From the NCBI GenBank assembly GCA_943914835.1, contig CALUDO010000005.1, positions 1 through 64,000 on the forward strand: a DNA stretch of 64,000 bases, read 5' to 3'. The notes below the pieces were generated by a model. That model was not told where the DNA came from. It saw only the letters and a program-made list of their open reading frames with translations, and did no database searches. Position 1 is the first letter of the stretch. Every line of letters begins with the position of its first letter. The stretch is from an uncultured Eremococcus sp. Its GTDB lineage: Bacteria; Bacillota; Bacilli; Lactobacillales; Aerococcaceae. Shown piece after piece: positions 33,531 to 40,213 of the stretch. The position numbers were made by a program, and so were the translations under genes.

Positions 33531-34352
33531 CTAACTTAACTTCCGCCGGCAATACCGACTGATTTGTTCAATCATAAAGACGGTCACTAAAAGGGCAACC
33601 AGGATGGTTCCCACACGTTCATAGTCTCGCCAACCGATATTCTCATTAATCAATAAACCCAGTCCCCCGGCACCTACATAACCAAGAATCGAAGCGTAGC
33701 GGACATTCCCTTCAAAGTTAAAGAGAGAGGTTGATATATAGGTTGGCATGATTAAGGGAATGATTCCCTTTAAGAAGGCCGATCCTTCCGTAAAGCCCAT
33801 CGAAATCATGGCCTCATGTCCGCCCATATCCACTGTTTCGATGGCTTCATACATGATTTTACCTACATATGAGAAAGAGAAGAGGAAGATGGCCACCGTC
33901 CCTGCCAAGGTCCCCAAACCAAAAATATAAGTGGCCACCAAGGCCGAAATAAGGGTTGGGATTGTTCGAATCAAGGTGAAAATAAACTTCATCAACCAAT
34001 TAAGCCAGGGCTGGTCAACCATATTCTGGGCCGCCAAGAAAGCCGCTGGCAAGGCCAAGACTGATCCCATGAAAGATCCAAAGAAAGACATCTTTATGGT
34101 ATCCAAGAGGGGTTGATTCACATCAGGAAGATAATCCCAATTGGGTTGAAAGAGAGATTGGACCATAGGCTTTAAATTCTTCGTCTTGGTCACTAGCGTA
34201 TGTAAGGAGAAGTCGGTGACCTGTAGAGCCACATAGAGCACCACTAAGGTTAAAACCATATAAAAGGGAGTTCGTGATCGTTTTTCCTGGACAAGCTTTC
34301 CATTAGCTAAACGATATTCCTTCGGTTTAAAGATTCGATCATATACTTTCAT
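33531..34352 (-). CDS. phnE: Phosphonate-type ABC transporter permease PhnE (first copy)
   Basis: 273-residue permease. It shares with the neighbouring gene the RTIPTLISALVATYIFGLG and FNFEGNVRYASILGYVGAGGLG motifs and the EAA loop ISMGFTEGSAFLKGIIPLI, but sequence identity is moderate, so the two are old paralogues rather than a recent duplication. It has a long basic N-terminus (KPKEYRLANGKLVQEKRSR) before the first helix. AGGAGG five bases from the ATG; 10 bases after phnC. Confidence 0.9.
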   Translation of the reverse strand: MKVYDRIFKPKEYRLANGKLVQEKRSRTPFYMVLTLVVLYVALQVTDFSLHTLVTKTKNLKPMVQSLFQPNWDYLPDVNQPLLDTIKMSFFGSFMGSVLALPAAFLAAQNMVDQPWLNWLMKFIFTLIRTIPTLISALVATYIFGLGTLAGTVAIFLFSFSYVGKIMYEAIETVDMGGHEAMISMGFTEGSAFLKGIIPLIMPTYISTSLFNFEGNVRYASILGYVGAGGLGLLINENIGWRDYERVGTILVALLVTVFMIEQISRYCRRKLS

Positions 34353-34361
34353 AATGCCCTC

Positions 34362-35120
34362 CTACACAACAACAATATCATCCGGATTGCCCCCATAGAT
34401 TTCTTCAAGGACCTCCTGGTTGACTTGGTCTGGACTTCCATAGAAGACAAGTTGACCCTCTTTAATCCCTAAGACTTTACTACAGTAGGCCAAGCCCATG
34501 TCCACATCATGGATATTCAAGAGAATCGTGATGCCTTCTTCTTGGTTTAACTTCTTAAAGTATTCCATAACCTGCCGGGCTGTCATGGGATCTAGAGAGG
34601 CAATCGGTTCATCCGCCAAGATAATCTTAGGATTCTGTACAATGGTTCGAGCCAAGGCCACCCGTTGTTTCTGCCCTCCGGACAATTGGTCCGTACGTGT
34701 GTAGGCCTTATCCAAAATATCTACCCGATCTAAAGCTTCCAAGGACCGTAGCTTCATCTCTTTAGAATAAATTCCTAGAACTTGCTGCCCGAAATTCAAG
34801 TCTGGAACAAAAGAAGATAAGACATTCTTATGAGCTGAAATCCGGTCTACTAAGTTAAAGTGTTGAAAAACCATGGCGACCTGACGACGGTAATCTCGTA
34901 ACTTCTGTCCTTTGAGTTGGGACACATCTTCACCATCCACCAAAAGCTCGCCTGCACTAATCTCATGCATCTTATTAATGGTCCGAATCAAGGTAGACTT
35001 TCCAGCCCCTGACCGCCCAATAATCGCGACAAATTCCCCATCTTCAATCCCTAAATTGATGTCAGATAAGGCCTTATACTGGTTACCATAGACCTTATCC
35101 ACGTGTTTAAATTCAATCAC
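34362..35120 (-). CDS. phnC: Phosphonate-type ABC transporter ATPase PhnC
   Basis: ATP-binding subunit. Walker A GRSGAGKST (residues 35-43), Q-loop VAMVFQHFNLVDR, signature LSGGQKQRVALART and Walker B IILADEPIASLD. The VFQHFNLVDRISAHKNVL stretch is typical of PhnC. The start is a GTG eight bases after AGGAGG. No C-P lyase genes are seen, so phosphonate, phosphite or a phosphate ester could be the cargo. An internal terminator separates it from phnD. Confidence 0.93.
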   Translation of the reverse strand: MIEFKHVDKVYGNQYKALSDINLGIEDGEFVAIIGRSGAGKSTLIRTINKMHEISAGELLVDGEDVSQLKGQKLRDYRRQVAMVFQHFNLVDRISAHKNVLSSFVPDLNFGQQVLGIYSKEMKLRSLEALDRVDILDKAYTRTDQLSGGQKQRVALARTIVQNPKIILADEPIASLDPMTARQVMEYFKKLNQEEGITILLNIHDVDMGLAYCSKVLGIKEGQLVFYGSPDQVNQEVLEEIYGGNPDDIVVV

Positions 35121-35146
35121 TTGTCATTCCTCCTAATAAATTAAAA

Positions 35147-35166
35147 GAGGCCGCAATAACGGCCTC
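35147..35166 (-). terminator. Terminator/attenuator between phnD and phnC
   Basis: Minus-strand stem GAGGCCGTTATTGCGGCCTC followed by TTTTAATTT. Partial read-through would give more binding protein than membrane components, a usual need in ABC importers. Confidence 0.8.
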
Positions 35167-35192
35167 TCAAGTCTTACAATGATCCTAGTGGA

Positions 35193-36224
35193 TTAATTTT
35201 GGTTTCTCAAGAAATCTTGAGCTTTTCTTTCTAGGTCATAGTCTTCAGACTTAGCTTCAACATAGCCATTGTGAGAGTATACAGCAATAACTTTCTTACC
35301 TTCAGGCGTATTACCGATATTAATCATAGCTTGTTGGATGGCATCCACTAATTCTGGAGTCAAATGGTCAGAATTCTTAGAGACTGAAATAGTGTCGTTC
35401 ATCATCTTGTCAGTCACTTCAACCACATCGACATCAGACCAGATATCGTTCTTACCACCAAATTCATCTTTCCATTGGTCTTCATAATCGTTACGTGCAT
35501 CCGCATAAGTTAAAAGAACGTCTACCTGACCAGAAGCTAAACGAGAGAAAGCAGAGGCATATGAATCAGATTGAACCGCATTTGACAAGTCAGCAATGGT
35601 CTTACCATCGTATTTGTCAGATAGAAGAAGGGAAGGGTAGATGTAACCTGCTGGAGAAGAAGTCCCCATAACAGACCAGTTAGCAGAATCTAGATCTTCC
35701 CAAGTTAATTCTTCCCCCTTGTTCACCTTATCTGCTAATTCACGACCTTTTTCAGAAGGTCCAGCCAAGAACAAACCACGGTAATACGTCACTTGATCGT
35801 CAACCTTTTCAGTTGGCTTGTTATCGTTCCAGTCTTTTGCTGCTTCAGAATCATTAGACAAACCATCACGAGTGGCTGTTAGGATAACATCCGCTCCATC
35901 GTCATATAAGACATAAGTTCCTCCAGGAATGAAACCGACATCGACTGTCCCAGCAGCCAAAGCTTCGCCTGTTGCTTCATAACTCGTTCCCACTGAAATA
36001 TCAATGTTCTTGACATCAAAGCCAAGATTCTTCAATTCCTTCGTTAATAAATCCTTTAAAGGCTCTGTTTCGGTCATAATTTCTTCAGGGTCACGCGATG
36101 GAACGAATTGGACGGTCAATTCATCGACCTCTGTCGTTTCTTCTGCATGCGCCACAGGACCTACAGCCAAACCCAAACCTAATAAGGCAGCTAAACCAGC
36201 ATTGACAACCTTTTTGAAATTCAT
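35193..36224 (-). CDS. phnD: Phosphonate-type ABC transporter substrate-binding protein PhnD, without a lipobox
   Basis: Periplasmic-binding-fold protein of the PhnD family: LTVQFVPSRDPEEIMTETEPL, then VDVGFIPGGTYVLYDD and a central SANWSVMGTSSPAGYIYPSLLL. The N-terminus is a signal peptide (basic n-region, hydrophobic AALLGLGLAVG, cleavage after AHA at about residue 27) with no cysteine at the cleavage site, so it is not a lipoprotein as such proteins usually are in Gram-positives. AAGGAGG nine bases ahead of the ATG. First gene of the operon, behind a PhoP box. Confidence 0.92.
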   Translation of the reverse strand: MNFKKVVNAGLAALLGLGLAVGPVAHAEETTEVDELTVQFVPSRDPEEIMTETEPLKDLLTKELKNLGFDVKNIDISVGTSYEATGEALAAGTVDVGFIPGGTYVLYDDGADVILTATRDGLSNDSEAAKDWNDNKPTEKVDDQVTYYRGLFLAGPSEKGRELADKVNKGEELTWEDLDSANWSVMGTSSPAGYIYPSLLLSDKYDGKTIADLSNAVQSDSYASAFSRLASGQVDVLLTYADARNDYEDQWKDEFGGKNDIWSDVDVVEVTDKMMNDTISVSKNSDHLTPELVDAIQQAMINIGNTPEGKKVIAVYSHNGYVEAKSEDYDLERKAQDFLRNQN

Positions 36225-36277
36225 CCGTGAATTCCTCCTTTTTCATGTTTACGTACGACTGAAGTTTACCAGTTACA

Positions 36278-36316
36278 TGTAAATCTCTTGTAAATTTTGT
36301 GTAAATTTAAAGTAAA
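36278..36316 (-). promoter_or_regulatory. PhoP-box (four direct repeats) upstream of phnDCEE
   Basis: Minus strand: TTTACT, TTTACA, TTTACA, TTTACA (plus-strand starts 36311, 36300, 36289, 36278), each 11 bases from the next, exactly the period of PhoP sites in Bacillus (TTHACA-N5). A TGGTAAACT extended -10 follows about ten bases downstream, a distance suitable for PhoP-dependent activation in phosphate starvation. Confidence 0.8.
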
Positions 36317-36495
36317 TACGCATACTGATATAGGTCTATCTATAAAAAGTTCTTGCCTAGTTACTTTGTCTCTGCTTAAATATAATTATAAAGCTAAAAT
36401 TGTAGCTTAATTAATATAATTATATCGACCCCTTAAAGCTTAGGTTCATTTTAAATTTAGTTGGTTAAATCGTTCATTATATTAGGAGGAAAGAA

Positions 36496-37041
36496 ATGAA
36501 AAAAACATCATTAGTTCTACTGGCAGCTTTCTCATTGGTATCCGCCCCAGTGCTTGCAGAAGAGAATCCCAACCAAGATCGAATTGATGAAATTGAAGCT
36601 GAAATCAAAGAACTCCAAGAAGAGTTAAAAGATCTCAAGGGAAATTCCGAGTCTGACACTAATTCTATTGGGGATAGTGTTGAAATTGGTGATTACACTA
36701 TTAAGATTACTGAAGCTTATTATACAAACGAGCGGGTTGAATTTGAAGAAACCGATCCTGACAAAGTCCTTGTCTTATCATTTGAACTTACCAATAATAG
36801 TGATGAAGAATTAACTTATACTAGTAATGATTTCAAAGTCTATGTTGATAATAAAGAAATGAAACCCTATGCCTTGGAAGCTGCCCTCGGCAATGTTAGT
36901 CCCGGAAGAACTGTCGAAGAAAAAACAGCCATTGGTATTATTGGCGATGGGGATATCGAAATAGAATGGCAACCTACCATTAATTTCGATGATTTATCTG
37001 TTTTATGGGTCCTTGATGATGGTGATATTGATGAAGAGTAA
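36496..37041 (+). CDS. Secreted DUF5067/DUF4352-like protein
   Basis: 181 residues: signal peptide (MKKTSLVLLAAFSLVSAPVLA, cleaved after LA at about 21), a charged coiled-coil stretch (about 27-50, IDEIEAEIKELQEELKDL), then an immunoglobulin-like beta domain of the DUF4352/DUF5067 kind (GDYTIKITEAYYTNE ... KVLVLSFELTNNSDEE). No lipobox, so it is secreted or loosely wall-associated. Function unknown. AGGAGG six bases from the ATG. It is the last chromosomal gene before the attachment site and shares a terminator with the tRNA. Confidence 0.8.
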   Translation: MKKTSLVLLAAFSLVSAPVLAEENPNQDRIDEIEAEIKELQEELKDLKGNSESDTNSIGDSVEIGDYTIKITEAYYTNERVEFEETDPDKVLVLSFELTNNSDEELTYTSNDFKVYVDNKEMKPYALEAALGNVSPGRTVEEKTAIGIIGDGDIEIEWQPTINFDDLSVLWVLDDGDIDEE

Positions 37042-37055
37042 TAATTGATACCAAT

Positions 37056-37093
37056 GAAAAAAGCTTGCAACCTTATCGGTTACAAGCTTTTTT
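37056..37093. terminator. Bidirectional terminator shared by the secreted-protein gene and the tRNA locus
   Basis: Stem AAAAAAGCTTGCAACC / GGTTACAAGCTTTTTT. On the minus strand it follows the tRNA 3' end directly. Confidence 0.92.
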
Positions 37094-37096
37094 GAT

Positions 37097-37145
37097 GCCG
37101 GCTGCAGGATTCGAACCTGTGACCTACGCGTTACGAGTGCGTTGC
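37097..37145 (-). other. Prophage attachment site in a displaced 3' fragment of tRNA-Thr(CGT)
   Basis: Minus strand reads from the anticodon arm (loop CTCGTAA, anticodon CGT) through the T-arm (GGTTCGAATCC) to the acceptor AGCCGGCA with TCA after it, but the D-arm and 5' acceptor strand are missing: homology stops at AGCAACGC and unrelated A+T-rich DNA follows. This is the half of the host tRNA gene displaced by integration. Positions 31-39 and 49-65 are A-C mismatches, consistent with decay of a non-functional copy. The restored tRNA should lie at the other end of the prophage. Confidence 0.75.
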
Positions 37146-37251
37146 TATATTGAAATTAATCCACATAAGCGTACATATGATAATATCGAGGATTTAAAGA
37201 GGTTGTTATATTATAATTTGATACACAAACGGACACATAAAGACGTTTTTC

Positions 37252-37272
37252 GCCCCCTATTTGCCCCCTATA
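37252..37272. repeat. Short direct repeats near the attachment site
   Basis: GCCCCCTAT occurs twice, 12 bases apart (37252-37260 and 37264-37272), about 110 bases inside the prophage end. Direct repeats at this distance resemble integrase arm-binding sites. The 280 bases from the tRNA fragment to the next gene hold these, a terminator and a promoter but no credible coding sequence. Confidence 0.4.
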
Positions 37273-37322
37273 TTTTTAATAAATGTAATTAAATTTAAAA
37301 TAAATTAAATTATATAATTGTG

Positions 37323-37353
37323 CCCCGCTGAATACTTTCAGTTGGGTATTTTT
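37323..37353 (+). terminator. Terminator-like hairpin ahead of the small-peptide gene
   Basis: CCCGCTGAA / TTCAGTTGGG with a small bulge, followed by TATTTTTT. It would insulate the peptide gene from upstream transcription. Confidence 0.6.
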
Positions 37354-37374
37354 TAAATTATTTAGGTAAAAGGG

Positions 37375-37403
37375 TTGACTTTGTACAGTTTAAATTGTAT
37401 AAT
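37375..37403 (+). promoter_or_regulatory. Strong promoter with an internal palindrome
   Basis: TTGACT (37375-37380), a 17-base spacer and TATAAT (37398-37403), one mismatch from full consensus. TACAGTTTAAATTGTA (37384-37399), a 16-base near-perfect inverted repeat, fills the spacer and enters the -10, where a repressor could sit. Confidence 0.85.
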
Positions 37404-37429
37404 ATATTTAGAAAGTGAGGTGAGAGATA

Positions 37430-37567
37430 TTGGATAAGGAACTACTAACTGCTATCGGAGTACTGACCGGTGGTATAGGTGCTTTATTAGGAAGCATTGC
37501 TAAGCTAATAGAAGTACTAAGACCAAAAAAGCAACTACCTAAACGCCAACGCAGACGGATTAAGTAA
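37430..37567 (+). CDS. 45-residue hydrophobic/basic peptide, toxin-like
   Basis: Starts at TTG, six bases after AGGTGA. Residues 4-30 form one hydrophobic, glycine-rich helix (ELLTAIGVLTGGIGALLGSI, continuing to EVL) and residues 31-45 are strongly basic (RPKKQLPKRQRRRIK). The plan, one membrane helix with a charged C-terminus, under a strong promoter and opposed by a convergent promoter, resembles type I toxins of prophages and plasmids (TxpA, BsrG, Fst). It could instead be a bacteriocin-like or phage regulatory peptide. I do not recognise the exact family. Confidence 0.6.
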   Translation: MDKELLTAIGVLTGGIGALLGSIAKLIEVLRPKKQLPKRQRRRIK

Positions 37568-37606
37568 GTTGCTAAGGGTATAGAGGAGCTAGCCCTCCTC
37601 TATCTA
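37430..37606 (-). ncRNA. Candidate antisense RNA convergent with the peptide gene
   Basis: Minus-strand promoter TTGTCA (37635-37640), 17-base spacer, TATAAT (37612-37617), giving a start at about 37605 and a transcript that runs into the 3' end of the peptide mRNA. Its first 30 bases form the stable stem TAGAGGAG / CTCCTCTA. No clear terminator for this strand was found, so the 3' end given is arbitrary. Existence is inferred from the promoter and layout. Confidence 0.45.
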
Positions 37607-37609
37607 CCC
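37574..37609 (+). terminator. Hairpin at the 3' end of the peptide gene
   Basis: GGGTATAGAGGAG / CTCCTCTATCTACCC with a two-base bulge, followed by TTATTATAT. The U-tract is weak. The same bases form the 5' hairpin of the opposing transcript, so the two RNAs would be complementary here. Confidence 0.6.
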
Positions 37610-37611
37610 TT

Positions 37612-37640
37612 ATTATATCCAATATCAAAACAAATGACAA
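37612..37640 (-). promoter_or_regulatory. Convergent promoter facing the small-peptide gene
   Basis: TTGTCA - 17 - TATAAT on the minus strand, about as close to consensus as the peptide's own promoter. No open reading frame of useful length follows it, so it probably drives an RNA. Confidence 0.7.
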
Positions 37641-37707
37641 TCGAAGCTCTTTTTGTTGCGTTGTGTTGTATTTTTGTCTTCTCCCTATTTAAGGAGGGTG
37701 ATCGATA

Positions 37708-37908
37708 ATGATTATTGATACTAATAAAATAACTAGACTTCTGGAATCTGGTATTACTAGCTATCAAATCAGCAAAGCTACGGGGATAGCGACCCAGTCA
37801 TTAGATAATTATCGACTGTATGATAGTAAGTTAGTTAACATGAGGATAGGAATAGCACATAAACTTTGCGAATATTATGATAGTATAAAAAATGATGAGA
37901 ATCTATAA
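37708..37908 (+). CDS. Small HTH-like prophage protein
   Basis: 66 residues. Residues 7-33 (ITRLLESGITSYQISKATGI, then SQSLDNY-like ATQSLDNYR) have the spacing and residues of a helix-turn-helix. The C-terminus is acidic. AAGGAGGGTGATC lies about nine bases ahead of the ATG. Being on the opposite strand to the late genes and next to the attachment site, it is probably expressed in the lysogen. It could regulate its neighbours, for instance through the palindrome in the peptide promoter; that is inference. Confidence 0.65.
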   Translation: MIIDTNKITRLLESGITSYQISKATGIATQSLDNYRLYDSKLVNMRIGIAHKLCEYYDSIKNDENL

Positions 37909-37991
37909 AGTTTGTGCACTCGTAGTTTATAATTTAAAGACAATAAAAACATCCCACTAACTAAGACAGTAAAATAGAAAGAGGACAAAAA

Positions 37992-38381
37992 ATGCACTTA
38001 TTTAAAGCGGAAGATTTATTGAACTCATATTACGATAACGGATTTTATGAATTGGAGTTCACAAACGGTTGGATTCGTAAGATACCAGAAGCCGAACACG
38101 AAGGTGCCAAGGAGTACGAGCATTACTGGGATAATCAATTAAATATCTCCTGGGCTACTGGCGAGGGAGAATGGGAAGTTAATAAAGAGTACTTAGAAAT
38201 AGCAATCGAACAATCAGTAAATGACCTAGTTGAAGAAGTAAAGAACGAAAAATACGACGCATATATCCAAAGTAACGGGCTTATATGGTTAGAAGATTCC
38301 GGTATGGATTACGGAGGCGACGATTGGAACGCTAAAGAGGTTGCCCAAGTAGAAAATGGTAAAATTATAAACTGGAGATAA
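37992..38381 (+). CDS. Hypothetical acidic prophage protein (lysogenic-conversion position)
   Basis: 129-residue soluble protein, very rich in Glu, Asp, Asn and Trp (WATGEGEWEVNKEYLEIAIE; SVNDLVEEVKNEKYDAYI; DSGMDYGGDDWNAKE). Resembles small prophage proteins of unknown function; DUF2442-like features near ELEFTNGWIRKIP are weak and I would not assign it. AGAAAGAGGAC precedes the ATG, and a strong terminator follows. Candidate accessory function such as host fitness or superinfection control; no evidence either way. Confidence 0.65.
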   Translation: MHLFKAEDLLNSYYDNGFYELEFTNGWIRKIPEAEHEGAKEYEHYWDNQLNISWATGEGEWEVNKEYLEIAIEQSVNDLVEEVKNEKYDAYIQSNGLIWLEDSGMDYGGDDWNAKEVAQVENGKIINWR

Positions 38382-38386
38382 AAATA

Positions 38387-38416
38387 ACCCCCACCAATTA
38401 AGGCGGGGGTCTTTTT
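38387..38416 (+). terminator. Intrinsic terminator of the plus-strand accessory genes
   Basis: Stem ACCCCC / GGGGGT followed by CTTTTTG. Confidence 0.9.
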
Positions 38417-38439
38417 GTATAATTAGCTTTTATTGATAA

Positions 38440-38505
38440 TAAGAAAAGCCCCCTTACCATATGATAAGAGGGTTTTTCCTGGCCGCATCCGCAGCTATTT
38501 AAGTT
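38440..38505 (-). ncRNA. Candidate small RNA C
   Basis: Promoter on the minus strand: TTGACA (38534-38539), 16-base spacer, TATACT (38512-38517). About 66 bases later an intrinsic terminator forms (CCCTCTTATC / GGTAAGGGGG, then CTTTTCTT). No ribosome site or open frame worth noting. A GC-rich segment GCTGCGGATGCGGCC lies between. Confidence 0.55.
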
Positions 38506-38556
38506 ATTCTTAGTATACCCTTTTCGCTCTACTTGTCAAGGTTTTATGTTCATAAG

Positions 38557-38672
38557 CAAAAAAAGAGCCTCCTATCTTTAGATAAGAGACCCAACGGCTT
38601 CCCGCCGTCATTTCAGCTGATTTCAGCTAAACCCATGGGTTACATGAGCCAAGGGCTAACCTTGTTTCCTCA
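38557..38672 (-). ncRNA. Candidate small RNA B with five hairpins
   Basis: Minus-strand promoter TTGTTG (38702-38707), 17-base spacer, extended -10 TGGTATAAT (TATAAT at 38679-38684). The ~115-base transcript folds by eye into CAAGG/CCTTG, AACCC/GGGTT, AGCTG/CAGCT and ACGGC/GCCGT hairpins, then a terminator (GGGTCTCTTATC / GATAGGAGGCTC, then TTTTTTT). Only nonsense-length open frames. Confidence 0.6.
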
Positions 38673-38717
38673 ATTCATATTATACCATAGATAAGATTAA
38701 ACAACAATATAAATACA

Positions 38718-38807
38718 ACAAAACACCCCTCGCTTTGAGCAAGAGGTGTATTTGGCTAGCAACGCAATAAGGCCTCCCGTTAGGGTCAGTTAACTTATTG
38801 CTAATCC
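38718..38807 (-). ncRNA. Candidate small RNA A, just downstream of the lysin
   Basis: Extended -10 TGTTATAAT (38814-38819) on the minus strand, overlapping the lysin stop region; the -35 is poor. The ~90-base transcript ends in a 10-bp stem (CACCTCTTGC / GCGAGGGGTG) with a T-rich tail, which would also terminate the late operon. A loop carries GGGAGG. Confidence 0.5.
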
Positions 38808-38827
38808 TCATCTATTATAACATATTT

Positions 38828-40213
38828 CTATTTTACTTCATACCGCTTTCCGTCCCATACAATATAGCGGTCTGATTGTTTTTCTTTCTCCGTTAAATCC
38901 TTAGGTGCCTCTTGCCAATGGCTTCTGGCTTCCACTAGATCCTGTTCCAATATCCAAGAGTTATATTTAGTTAGCAAGTAAGCTTTCTTGGAATACCCTA
39001 CGCTAACATTCTTCACTTTATTAATTACATCTTGCTTACCTTTTAATTCAACGCTAGGTTTAACACCTTCACCGTCACTTGGATTGTACCAAGCTGACAT
39101 ACCTTCTCGAACGGTCACGGTATCGCCCACAGATAAGGTTTTAAACGGTTGTGCGGGCGATTGATAATTAGGTAGGTCAACAAATCTGTCGACTGAGGTA
39201 TTAGTCACATGAGTGGCTAGTGATTCTTTGAATTGTTTCCACTTCGCCCAATTATTAAAACGCCATGGGGCTGGGCATAGCTTTGTAGACACGTCAAAGT
39301 GACGAATCACGTTTGAATTAGGAATATTATACTTCTTCTGCAAAGCCTTGGTTAGTAATCTAGTCTGTTCAACGACCACTGGTTCTATCTGCCAATCGGT
39401 TACGGGTTTACCTGGAATAGGTTTCAAGCACATTTCAATCCCAATTGAGTTTTTATTGGTGCATAATCCAGATTTGATATAGCCGTTATAGTCCCCTCGT
39501 CCTGTTCGAGCACCATCTCCCACATGCCAAGCTCCGGCATCTTCTTCAACGACTTGGTAGGTTTGGTTGCGGTCAATGAAGTAATGGGCTGAGGATTCAC
39601 GGTAGACACTATAGAAGTAATTAGCATTGCTTGCGGCATTCCCGTCTGCTCCCACATAGTGGATGACAATATATTTAGGCTTGTTAGACCCTCGACCATA
39701 TGAGTTTACACGTGTAATCTTACGAATAGGTTTTCTCAATTCCATATCTGTATCAGTTCCTTTCTTGTCATAGTCATATAGGTGGTACTTCTCAATAAGG
39801 TCAATCAGTTTCTTCCCATAGCTAGGGTCAGTAGCATACGTCCCCGTGAGTGCTTTGGCTTGCTCTTGGTAGGTATCTGCTTCAAAAACTTTATGATAAA
39901 CCTTCTTAGCTGTGTCATTCCTTGTAAAGAAATTAGCGTGGTAGGTGACATAATCTTCCACGCTATTGAATTTAGCAAAGTCAGCTGTAATAGCAATATA
40001 CCGTGTACCGTCCCATTCTTTGGTCAGTTTCTTATACACATCACCGTTCCAAGGTGGACTGGCTTTAATACCACCATAGTTATTTGCATTGATAGCTAAT
40101 TCAGACCGACCCCAGTCCGATTCTAAGATGCATTGAGCCAATAAAATAGACGGCTTCACGTTGGAAACCGTCTTTTGATATAACTTACCCATTCTACTGA
40201 TGAAATCGTTCAT
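38828..40213 (-). CDS. Bifunctional phage endolysin: glucosaminidase plus amidase
   Basis: 461 residues. Residues 1-145: GH73-type endo-N-acetylglucosaminidase with catalytic Glu31 (ILESDWGRS) and the NNYGGIKA motif. Residues 178-330: amidase_2 domain with zinc ligands His185 (VIHYV), His305 (IRHFD) and Cys313 (LCPAP). Residues about 355-430: SH3-like wall-binding region. I chose the ATG at 40213, six bases after GTGAGG; the longer frame would run through most of the holin gene. No signal peptide, so export depends on the holin. Confidence 0.92.
   Translation of the reverse strand: MNDFISRMGKLYQKTVSNVKPSILLAQCILESDWGRSELAINANNYGGIKASPPWNGDVYKKLTKEWDGTRYIAITADFAKFNSVEDYVTYHANFFTRNDTAKKVYHKVFEADTYQEQAKALTGTYATDPSYGKKLIDLIEKYHLYDYDKKGTDTDMELRKPIRKITRVNSYGRGSNKPKYIVIHYVGADGNAASNANYFYSVYRESSAHYFIDRNQTYQVVEEDAGAWHVGDGARTGRGDYNGYIKSGLCTNKNSIGIEMCLKPIPGKPVTDWQIEPVVVEQTRLLTKALQKKYNIPNSNVIRHFDVSTKLCPAPWRFNNWAKWKQFKESLATHVTNTSVDRFVDLPNYQSPAQPFKTLSVGDTVTVREGMSAWYNPSDGEGVKPSVELKGKQDVINKVKNVSVGYSKKAYLLTKYNSWILEQDLVEARSHWQEAPKDLTEKEKQSDRYIVWDGKRYEVK

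Noticed and set aside
37065..37292. 75-codon open frame across the attachment site
   Set aside because: It reads through the antisense of the tRNA fragment (the usual AGFEPVTYALRV artefact) and has no ribosome site.
37097..38820. A known anti-phage defence system in the prophage accessory segment
   Set aside because: No nuclease, NTPase, TIR, reverse transcriptase or other defence motif is encoded there; only small unknown genes and RNAs.
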